From Bacteroidales bacterium UBA6828 (GTDB lineage Bacteria > Bacteroidota > Bacteroidia > Bacteroidales > Paludibacteraceae), in contig DKEG01000028.1 of the NCBI GenBank assembly GCA_002452095.1, positions 1-11,453 on the forward strand: a DNA stretch of 11,453 bases, in the 5' to 3' direction. Shown piece by piece: positions 7,135 through 11,453 of the stretch (positions are counted from its first letter, which is position 1; each line of letters opens with the position of its first letter). Both the position numbers and the translations under genes were made by a program. The notes below the pieces were generated by a model that ran no database searches, was not told the DNA's origin, and was given only the letters and a program-made list of their open reading frames with translations.

Positions 7135-7165
7135 ACAAATTTACAAATTGTACATTTACAAATTG
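7135..7165. repeat. Octamer repeat ACAAATT(T/G) in the dnaN-exonuclease gap
   Basis: ACAAATTT (7135-7142), ACAAATTG (7143-7150), a 7-base TACATTT, then ACAAATTG again (7158-7165). The array fills almost all of the 38-bp gap. Its octamer phase (TTTACAAA) is close to the TTTACACA octamer inside murI, 1.8 kb away. Confidence 0.8.
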
Positions 7166-7170
7166 CCTCA

Positions 7171-8295
7171 TCAGTCATTCAGCAGCATCGGCATCAATAG
7201 CAGCAGCAGGTCTTGGTTCTCCTCGTTCTCGGTCGGCAAAATCAGTCCTGCGCGGGCGGGGTCTGCCAACTGCAGTTTCACGTCTGTCGAAGAAATAACC
7301 CCGAGGATCTCTATCAGGAACGGAGCCTTGAAACCGATAGACATCGGCATTCCGCTGTATTCGCAAGCGATGGTCTCTTCCGCACTGGTCGAGAAATCAA
7401 TATCTTGCGCCGAGATCTTTATCTGGTTCTCGCTCAAAGCCAGTTTGAGCAGCGAGGTACCCGTATTGGCAAATACTGCCACACGCTTGCAGGCGTTGAT
7501 CAGCGTCTGACGATCTACCACCACCACATTCTGGTTGTTCTGCGGAATAACGGCATTGTAGTTCGGGAAACGCCCCTCAATCTGGCGGCAGACCACTATT
7601 GTATCGTAGAACTCAAACTTCGCATTCTTCTGCCCGAAAGTGATAACCACATCGCTGTCGTCCTTGCTCAGGATATTCTTCAGCAGCATAGCAGGTTTCT
7701 TCGGCAGAATAAAACTTGCAGGCTCTTTCGAAGAAACGGATGTGTTGGTGTAGCGGACAAGGCGATGTGCGTCAGTGGCTACCATCGTAATTTTGTCGGT
7801 GGCAATATCGAAATATATACCATTCATTACAGGGCGCAACTCGTCATCTGCCGTGCAGAAAATAGTCTTGTTGATGGCATCAAGCAATATCTTTGACGAC
7901 ATCATAATAGAATGGGTATCTTCCTCCGTGGCAGGCATTTCCGGGTACTCGTTGCCGTTGACGCCTACAAACGAATACGTACCGTTCTGGCTCACCATAT
8001 TCACTGCAAAGTTCTGCTCATCGATTGAGAAAGTCAGTGGTTGCTCCGAAAATTCTTTGAGAGTCTCGAGCAGCAGACGTGCCCCGCTGGCTACTTTGCC
8101 TGCACCCTCTGCGTTCTCCACCTCAATAGAGGTGCGGATCGTGGTCTCGCCGTCCGAAGCCGTCAGCGTCAGCGTACTGCCGTTCAGGTCAAACAAAACA
8201 TCTTCCAATATGGCCAAACTGTTCTTCGAAGCGATTACGCGACTTACTGCCTGCAACTGTGCAAACAATTTCGAACTGGATACATTAAATTTCAT
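7171..8295 (-). CDS. dnaN: DNA polymerase III sliding clamp, beta subunit
   Basis: A 374-residue protein of normal clamp length. The beta clamp forms a ring-shaped dimer around DNA and tethers the polymerase. The N-terminus MKFNVSSSKLFAQLQAVSRVI, the phrase LPKKPAMLLKNIL in the middle domain, EGRFPNYNAVIP near residue 240 and the final LLMPMLLND are characteristic. The three-domain repeat fits: about 1-120, 125-245 and 250-374. The start at 8295 is the family start. It is transcribed leftward from a good promoter (8431-8462) with a leader of about 130 nt and leads into the exonuclease gene. It is not next to dnaA or recF here, which is common in Bacteroidota. Confidence 0.98.
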   Translation of the reverse strand: MKFNVSSSKLFAQLQAVSRVIASKNSLAILEDVLFDLNGSTLTLTASDGETTIRTSIEVENAEGAGKVASGARLLLETLKEFSEQPLTFSIDEQNFAVNMVSQNGTYSFVGVNGNEYPEMPATEEDTHSIMMSSKILLDAINKTIFCTADDELRPVMNGIYFDIATDKITMVATDAHRLVRYTNTSVSSKEPASFILPKKPAMLLKNILSKDDSDVVITFGQKNAKFEFYDTIVVCRQIEGRFPNYNAVIPQNNQNVVVVDRQTLINACKRVAVFANTGTSLLKLALSENQIKISAQDIDFSTSAEETIACEYSGMPMSIGFKAPFLIEILGVISSTDVKLQLADPARAGLILPTENEENQDLLLLLMPMLLND

Positions 8296-8378
8296 ATCTC
8301 TCGTAGTTTTTAGATTTCTACTATATTAAGGAATAACTATATGGATAATTAATGGTCAATTATAAGTTCCTATCAAAT

Positions 8379-8426
8379 AATTAACGTTTAATTACACGAC
8401 AATTAACGTTCCCCACACAATAGGGG
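8379..8426 (-). promoter_or_regulatory. dnaN leader: spaced direct repeats and 5'-terminal hairpin
   Basis: AATTAACGTT occurs at 8379-8388 and again at 8401-8410, 22 bp apart, close to two helical turns, as paired protein sites often are. Just upstream in mRNA terms, CCCC-8 nt-GGGG (8411-8426) would form a hairpin at the very 5' end of the dnaN transcript if it starts near 8427. Either could control dnaN expression or mRNA stability; this is inference from position. Confidence 0.45.
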
Positions 8427-8430
8427 TTTG

Positions 8431-8462
8431 CAAAATTACTCATTTTATCTTGTATATGCAAA
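8431..8462 (-). promoter_or_regulatory. dnaN promoter (Bacteroidota consensus)
   Basis: Read on the minus strand: TTTG (8462-8459), a 20-base spacer, then TAATTTTG (8438-8431). Both boxes match the Bacteroidota consensus TTTG / TAnnTTTG exactly. The expected start is near 8427, about 130 nt before the dnaN ATG. Confidence 0.8.
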
Positions 8463-8498
8463 TTATTTGCCAAAAATGCCGCCGTTTGCCGCTTTTTC

Positions 8499-8529
8499 TT
8501 TCCTAAACGGATAAATTTGCGTACCTTTG
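8499..8529 (+). promoter_or_regulatory. murI promoter, very close to the start codon
   Basis: TTTC (8499-8502), a 19-base spacer and TACCTTTG (8522-8529) fit the Bacteroidota promoter with one mismatch in the -33 box. Transcription should start at about 8533-8536, leaving a leader of only some 6-9 nt before the ATG at 8542. It is back to back with the dnaN promoter. Confidence 0.72.
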
Positions 8530-8541
8530 TGCCGCTAATCA

Positions 8542-9396
8542 ATGAAAATCGGAGTTTTCGACAGCGGCTATGGCGGACTGACTATTTTGGATAAGATCCG
8601 CCGCGAGTTGCCCGGGTATGACTATCTCTACTTGGGCGACAATGCCCGTGCGCCCTATGGTTCGCACTCTTTTGAGGTTATCTACCAATATACGCTGCAG
8701 GCGGTCAACTATCTCTTGCAGCACGATTGCGCCCTCGTTATCTTGGCATGCAACACAGCCAGTGCCAAAGCCCTCCGCACTATCCAACAGCACGACCTGC
8801 CCGCTTTGCGGCAAGGCACGGAAATACCTAACGTATTGGGCGTTATCCGACCCACCGTGGAGCAGGTCATCTCCCGTACCCGCAACGGACATATCGGCAT
8901 CCTCGGCACGCAAGGCACTATCGACAGCCTCAGTTACCCCATTGAACTGCAAAAAGTTTGGGACAATTTACACATTTACACATTTACACATTTACACATT
9001 TCCCAACAAGCCTGCCCTATGTGGGTGCCTCTTATCGAGTCGGGCGAACACCTATACAGCGGAGCGGACTATTTCGTGGATAAATACCTGTCCGCTTTGT
9101 TTGCGCAAGACCCGCTGATCGATACCGTCGTCCTCGGTTGCACCCATTACCCGTTGCTTAAGCCGAAGATCGACCATTGGTTGTCTGCCCTTTACCCGCA
9201 AGCGCAATCCATTGCCCAAGGCGACATTGTTGCCCTGTCTCTCCGCGATTATCTCTCGCGCCATACGGCTATCCGCAATGCCATCACTACGGGCGGCACG
9301 TGCGAATACCTCACCACCGAGTCGGCACAGAAGTTCACCGACTCCGCTTCCGTCTTTCTCTCCTCCCCCGTCCAAGCCCGCCATATCTCCCTGTAA
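8542..9396 (+). CDS. murI: Glutamate racemase
   Basis: A 284-residue enzyme that interconverts L- and D-glutamate, supplying D-Glu for peptidoglycan. Key features: IGVFDSGYGGLT with D7 and S8, the first catalytic cysteine C70 in ACNTASA, and the second, C200, in LGCTHYPLL with H202. Other family phrases are YLGDNARAPYG, LGVIRPTVE and QACPMWVPL. Residues 143-150 (LHIYTFTH) look like an insertion: the flanks DN and LHISQQACPMWVPL would join smoothly without it, and the insert is encoded by three extra copies of an 8-bp tandem repeat, 24 bp, keeping frame. The catalytic residues are untouched, so activity is plausible. It is monocistronic by appearance, with the promoter 12 bp upstream. Confidence 0.96.
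   Translation: MKIGVFDSGYGGLTILDKIRRELPGYDYLYLGDNARAPYGSHSFEVIYQYTLQAVNYLLQHDCALVILACNTASAKALRTIQQHDLPALRQGTEIPNVLGVIRPTVEQVISRTRNGHIGILGTQGTIDSLSYPIELQKVWDNLHIYTFTHLHISQQACPMWVPLIESGEHLYSGADYFVDKYLSALFAQDPLIDTVVLGCTHYPLLKPKIDHWLSALYPQAQSIAQGDIVALSLRDYLSRHTAIRNAITTGGTCEYLTTESAQKFTDSASVFLSSPVQARHISL
8967..9001. repeat. Octanucleotide repeat (TTTACACA)x4 inside murI
   Basis: Four perfect TTTACACA copies at 8967-8998 plus TTT at 8999-9001. Because 8 is not a multiple of 3, gain or loss of one unit shifts the reading frame; four copies keep the gene open. Three copies (24 bp, 8 codons) look like the added part relative to the family. Confidence 0.97.
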
Positions 9397-9412
9397 GAAA
9401 AAAGGAGCATTA

Positions 9413-9433
9413 TGCATTGTGCATTGTGTATTG
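9413..9433. repeat. 7-bp tandem repeat (x3) after murI
   Basis: TGCATTG, TGCATTG, TGTATTG at 9413-9419, 9420-9426 and 9427-9433; one mismatch in the last copy. It starts 16 bp after the murI stop. Confidence 0.85.
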
Positions 9434-9444
9434 CAAAGTAAGGT

Positions 9445-9471
9445 GGATATAAGGAGGATATAAGGAGGATA
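9445..9471. repeat. 11-bp tandem repeat (x2.5)
   Basis: GGATATAAGGA at 9445-9455 and 9456-9466, then GGATA at 9467-9471. All copies agree. Confidence 0.88.
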
Positions 9472-9481
9472 GGTATGCCTT

Positions 9482-9514
9482 ACCAATCAAACACCAATCA
9501 AATACCAATCATCT
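9482..9514. repeat. 11-bp tandem repeat (x3)
   Basis: ACCAATCAAAC, ACCAATCAAAT and ACCAATCATCT at 9482-9492, 9493-9503 and 9504-9514. The first eight bases agree in all three copies, and the ends drift. Confidence 0.85.
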
Positions 9515-9537
9515 ACAACCTCTTTTGTAGAAATTTT
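9512..9537 (+). terminator. Possible weak murI terminator
   Basis: TCTACAA (9512-9518) pairs with TTGTAGA (9525-9531) around a 6-base loop, followed by AATTTTC. The stem is AT-rich and the T-run short, so this is only a candidate. Confidence 0.3.
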
Positions 9538-9540
9538 CTC

Positions 9541-9581
9541 CTACTGACAAAGTCGGTGATTTTCCTCTATTTTGTCAGTAG
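9541..9581. repeat. 11-bp inverted repeat, CTACTGACAAA type
   Basis: CTACTGACAAA (9541-9551) is perfectly complementary to TTTGTCAGTAG (9571-9581), loop 19 bases. It shares TCCTACTGACA (9539-9549) with the start of the second inverted repeat at 9672-9682. Confidence 0.85.
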
Positions 9582-9670
9582 CAATAAATTATATTCTATA
9601 TTTATCTATTGAAATGAACGATTTAATATAGTGATGATCAATTGATTACGCGAATTGTTTTGCTTTTTTC

Positions 9671-9718
9671 TTCCTACTGACATAATATGCTAAAATCATC
9701 ATATTATGTCAACAGGAA
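9671..9718. repeat. Long imperfect inverted repeat next to the RNA promoter
   Basis: TGACATAATATG (9678-9689) pairs perfectly with 9700-9711. Beyond a 2-base mismatch, TTCCT (9671-9675) pairs with AGGAA (9714-9718), giving 17 of 19 paired positions around a 10-base loop. It ends 6 bp before the -33 box at 9725, so it may be an operator or insulator for the RNA, or a remnant of a small mobile repeat. Confidence 0.85.
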
Positions 9719-9724
9719 CTTTTG

Positions 9725-9756
9725 TTTGCATAAATTAAAACTTTATCGTATCTTTG
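9725..9756 (+). promoter_or_regulatory. Consensus Bacteroidota promoter of the structured RNA
   Basis: TTTG (9725-9728), 20-base spacer, TATCTTTG (9749-9756): both boxes match exactly. The expected start, about 9760, coincides with the first base of the long closing helix of the RNA (9761). Confidence 0.85.
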
Positions 9757-9759
9757 CAC

Positions 9760-10181
9760 TGCGAAACCCACAGAGTATGTCTGCCTTTTTCGTAGCAAAC
9801 TTGTTTCCTTTCTTGACAACAGGTTGACAACGAGCAGATATTTACCGAGCGGGTTTTGCAGACATAGTTATAAGGCGTTATTTGGCGCTGTATTCTGATG
9901 TATTGAAATCTCGCAAATTTCTATCGTCAACAGAATGCTGCAACGATTGACGCCCGCGGAATGTAAGTATTCTGCTCGTTTTGTTGTTCCTTTATGGGAA
10001 CACCTGTGTATCTGTATAAGATAGACACAAGTGGTGTATCATAATAGGTCTTGTATCAGATGAACAAAACGGGTTAGTTTCTTGTATTAGCGTGGGTTTC
10101 GCGTTGCCGATTCTTTTGACGATGGGCAATGCGAGAGCCTCAATACGTGGAGTCGGCAACAAATCGAACTCCACGCTTTTT
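9760..10181 (+). ncRNA. Putative large structured non-coding RNA, about 420 nt, unassigned
   Basis: The unit runs from a consensus promoter to an intrinsic terminator and has no plausible reading frame. Helices seen: an 11-bp closing helix 9761-9771 with 10092-10102; 9776-9784 with 9858-9866 (9 bp); 9892-9897 with 9931-9936 enclosing 9905-9909 with 9917-9921; 9975-9985 with 10063-10073 (11 bp, one G-U); 9985-9990 with 9997-10002; a bulged hairpin with arms about 10006-10014 and 10020-10030; and a 15-position hairpin 10094-10108 with 10125-10139 (one mismatch), which competes with the closing helix. I see none of the conserved motifs of RNase P RNA, tmRNA or SRP RNA, and the size is too large for typical 6S RNA. 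It could be a trans-acting RNA or a regulatory leader for the genes from 10339. Evidence for a transcription unit is good; function is unknown. Confidence 0.7.
10146..10181 (+). terminator. Intrinsic terminator of the structured RNA
   Basis: CGTGGAGT (10146-10153) pairs with ACTCCACG (10168-10175), followed by C and five T (10177-10181). Two further pairs can form inside across a bulged A. The loop holds TCGGCAAC (with 10153), complementary to 10103-10110. Confidence 0.85.
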
Positions 10182-10208
10182 GTATGCCTGTATGTATAAT
10201 CCAATTAA

Positions 10209-10296
10209 TTGCTCAACTTGGAGTTTCATCGAGCAAAACAAATATGCCTATGAAATAAAGTGCTAAGTGAAATTTCTTTTACCACAAACTTGTGGT
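10209..10296 (+). promoter_or_regulatory. Small inverted repeats upstream of the 10339 gene
   Basis: TTGCTC (10209-10214) pairs with GAGCAA (10231-10236), with CAACT/AGTTT able to extend it inside. ACCACAA (10281-10287) and TTGTGGT (10290-10296) form a 7-bp inverted repeat with a 2-base centre, the shape of a dimeric operator, 42 bp before the start codon. No consensus promoter was found between 10182 and 10338, so the genes may depend on read-through from 9725 or on a divergent promoter type. Confidence 0.4.
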
Positions 10297-10338
10297 CGTT
10301 AACAGATTGTATTTAATAATTTAATAAATTCGAAATGT

Positions 10339-10683
10339 ATGAATCAAGAGCAAATAAACAAAATTATTGATTCTTTATCACAAGATAGGTCTATAATACA
10401 GATTGCAAATGAAAGACGATTATTTCTAAATAATGAGCCTGCGGCTATCTCTACATTAGTAGAAAGTATTCGTAAGACTCATGGCAATGTGTATGCTGAC
10501 CTATCAGTGGATATGATGTTCCAACTCATTGCCAGTACGAAGGAACAGTTTGGCAGTGATATCGCTACAATTACACTGGATGATTGGAAAGATAATAACA
10601 CGATTCATCGTCTTATAGATTTGCATGAATATGTCCGTTCATATTTGGCAGGTATGCTTCATAAAAAAAAGCCGCCAAATTAA
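10339..10683 (+). CDS. Hypothetical protein, possibly N-terminal half of a split gene
   Basis: A 114-residue reading frame of unknown family. It is mostly predicted helix, polar, without a signal peptide or membrane segment, and ends in a basic KKKPPN. Codons favour A/T at third positions, unlike the housekeeping genes to the left. The frame passes a run of eight A (10663-10670) just before its stop; with one A fewer it would run on as LHKKSRQINWSVVG into the next reading frame and give one protein of about 229 residues. So it is either a separate short gene overlapping the next one by 59 bp, the first half of a disrupted gene, or the zero-frame product of a slip-prone gene. No function is proposed. 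Confidence 0.6.
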   Translation: MNQEQINKIIDSLSQDRSIIQIANERRLFLNNEPAAISTLVESIRKTHGNVYADLSVDMMFQLIASTKEQFGSDIATITLDDWKDNNTIHRLIDLHEYVRSYLAGMLHKKKPPN

Positions 10684-11029
10684 TTGGAGTGTTGTTGGGA
10701 AAATCATAAGTGCTGTATTTGGCAAAGTTCCCGTTATTACAAAAGGGGTTCGAAAGATATTAAAAGAAGCCCATTTATTACAATGCCAATATACAGATGA
10801 TATTCATCAATTGTTGTTGTCTATACGAGAAGTATGGTTAAGATACCGTGATGATATTGAACAAATCATAGGTATACTAATAATCAATGATGCCTTTCAG
10901 TTAGGTGCGGGACACACTTCTCAAGAAATTGCAACCATTTTGACTCCTATGCTACTAACGAAGATATTTGAAGTAATTCATAACGCCTCACATAAAGACG
11001 ACACTGGACATAACAATTATAAAAAATAA
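10625..11029 (+). CDS. Hypothetical protein, possibly C-terminal half of a split gene
   Basis: A 134-residue frame in the +1 frame relative to the preceding one. Its only early ATGs (10625, 10631) lie inside the preceding gene, and the first 15 or so residues would be an out-of-frame reading of that gene; from about residue 17 (RQINWSVVGKII) the frame stands alone. Two moderately hydrophobic stretches (about 21-41 and 82-118, IIGILIINDAFQLGAG then ILTPMLLTKIFEVI) could be buried helices or membrane-associated. The family is unknown. The stop is 5 bp before the leucine-rich-repeat gene, so the two are probably cotranscribed. It is best read as the continuation of the 10339 gene across the A8 run. 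Confidence 0.55.
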   Translation: MNMSVHIWQVCFIKKSRQINWSVVGKIISAVFGKVPVITKGVRKILKEAHLLQCQYTDDIHQLLLSIREVWLRYRDDIEQIIGILIINDAFQLGAGHTSQEIATILTPMLLTKIFEVIHNASHKDDTGHNNYKK

Positions 11030-11034
11030 CAATT

Positions 11035-11453
11035 ATGAAAACAAAATTATTTTCTATCTTTCTGTTACTATCGGTAGCAGTTGAACTATATGCATACAAG
11101 TTTAAGGTTGGTGGTTTGTGCTATTATTGTCCTACAGAATCATCAGATGCAGTAGCAGTAGTAAATAGTAGTTCTTATCAGTCACTAACATCTATTATTA
11201 TTCCGGAAAGCGTTACATACAAGGGTATAACATACAACGTAACAAGTATAGGAGATGTGGCTTTCCATAATTGCCCCAGTCTTACATCAATCACTATCCC
11301 GAATAGTGTTACGAGTATTGGAAATGGTGCCTTTTCTTATTGCTTCGGTCTTACCTCTATCACCATCTCAAGTAGTGTAACGAGTATAGGAGAGAATGCT
11401 TTTGAAGAATGCTGGGTTCTTACCTCTGTTATAATCAACTCTGATTCCATTGT
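11035..11453 (+). CDS. BspA-like leucine-rich-repeat surface protein (5' part)
   Basis: The frame is open to the window end: 139 codons are seen and the rest lies outside. Residues 1-20 form a signal peptide (MKTKLFSIFLLLSVAVELYA), so the protein is exported. From about residue 48 come repeats of the 23-residue BspA/LRR_5 type: SLTSITIPNSVTSIGNGAF, then GLTSITISSSVTSIGENAF, then VLTSVIINSDS. The DNA repeats with a 69-bp period accordingly. Such proteins are secreted or surface-bound in Bacteroidales and often mediate adhesion or binding to host or other bacteria. It starts 5 bp after the preceding hypothetical frame. The start is firm because it begins the signal peptide. Confidence 0.9.
   Translation, partial: MKTKLFSIFLLLSVAVELYAYKFKVGGLCYYCPTESSDAVAVVNSSSYQSLTSIIIPESVTYKGITYNVTSIGDVAFHNCPSLTSITIPNSVTSIGNGAFSYCFGLTSITISSSVTSIGENAFEECWVLTSVIINSDSI

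Larger units (their letters stand above)
9397..10338. other. Long gap without a credible gene
   Basis: About 940 bp between murI and the next reading frame. It starts with tandem duplications (9413-9514), continues with two related inverted repeats (9541-9581, 9671-9718) in AT-rich DNA, then a promoter, a structured transcription unit (about 9760-10181) with terminator, and an AT-rich leader with two small inverted repeats before 10339. A 70-codon frame on the minus strand (9992-10204) crosses the structured unit and is judged not real. A perfect palindrome ATCAATTGAT lies at 9637-9646. Confidence 0.7.

Noticed and set aside
6242..7510. A 422-codon frame opposite the exonuclease and dnaN
   Set aside because: It spans two real genes and their gap on the other strand and shows no family features.
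9413..9514. Possible CRISPR array after murI
   Set aside because: Repeat units are 7-11 bp, directly abutting, without spacers, and differ in sequence from one array to the next.
9760..10181. Assignment of the structured unit to tmRNA, RNase P RNA or SRP RNA
   Set aside because: No tRNA-like acceptor end or tag frame, none of the conserved RNase P core motifs, and no SRP domain loop could be found by eye.
9992..10204. A 70-codon minus-strand frame inside the structured RNA unit
   Set aside because: It reads backwards through the terminator and the paired arms, has no domain and is short; structure explains the sequence better.
10663..10670. Programmed -1 frameshift at the A-rich heptamer A-AAA-AAG
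   Set aside because: The downstream open frame is +1 (or -2) relative to the first gene; a -1 slip would not enter it.

Overview
The window looks like a piece of a Bacteroidales (Bacteroidota) chromosome. Three things point there: the recognisable genes (a DUF4954 protein, a short HPF and a BspA-type leucine-rich-repeat protein), promoters of the Bacteroidota form TTTG-N19/20-TAnnTTTG, and almost no Shine-Dalgarno sites. The genus cannot be fixed from the sequence alone.

Layout. Positions 1-376 hold no convincing gene but are rich in hairpins. Positions 377-1249 (+) carry a tight three-gene envelope set: a YtxH-like protein, a two-helix holin-like/YqjE-like membrane protein and a small coiled-coil protein. 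A 21-bp bidirectional terminator (1259-1305) separates this set from leftward genes: hpf (1320-1607), radA (1711-3072), ribonuclease Z (3118-3921) and a 658-residue DUF4954 beta-helix protein (4129-6105). A second leftward unit has dnaN (7171-8295) followed 38 bp later by a DEDDh 3'-5' exonuclease (6314-7132). murI (8542-9396, +) diverges from dnaN across a 246-bp gap with a recognisable promoter for each gene.

From 9397 to 10338 there is about 940 bp without a credible gene. It contains several 7- and 11-bp tandem duplications, two related inverted repeats and, most notably, a promoter (9725-9756) followed by a roughly 420-nt transcription unit (about 9760-10181). This unit has long-range pairing, including an 11-bp helix joining its predicted 5' end to 10092-10102, and ends in a terminator. 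I read it as a large structured non-coding RNA that I cannot assign to a known family. To its right lie an AT-rich gene of unknown function, split into two frames at a run of eight A (10339-11029), and the start of a secreted BspA-like leucine-rich-repeat protein (11035 to the window end). By eye this end is richer in A/T than the housekeeping part and looks accessory.

A theme of the window is short tandem duplication. Units of 7, 8, 9, 11 and 14 bp occur in many of the gaps between genes, and an octamer array has expanded in frame inside murI. The best candidates for something undescribed are the structured RNA and the murI octamer array. No complete defence or mobile-element system is visible.
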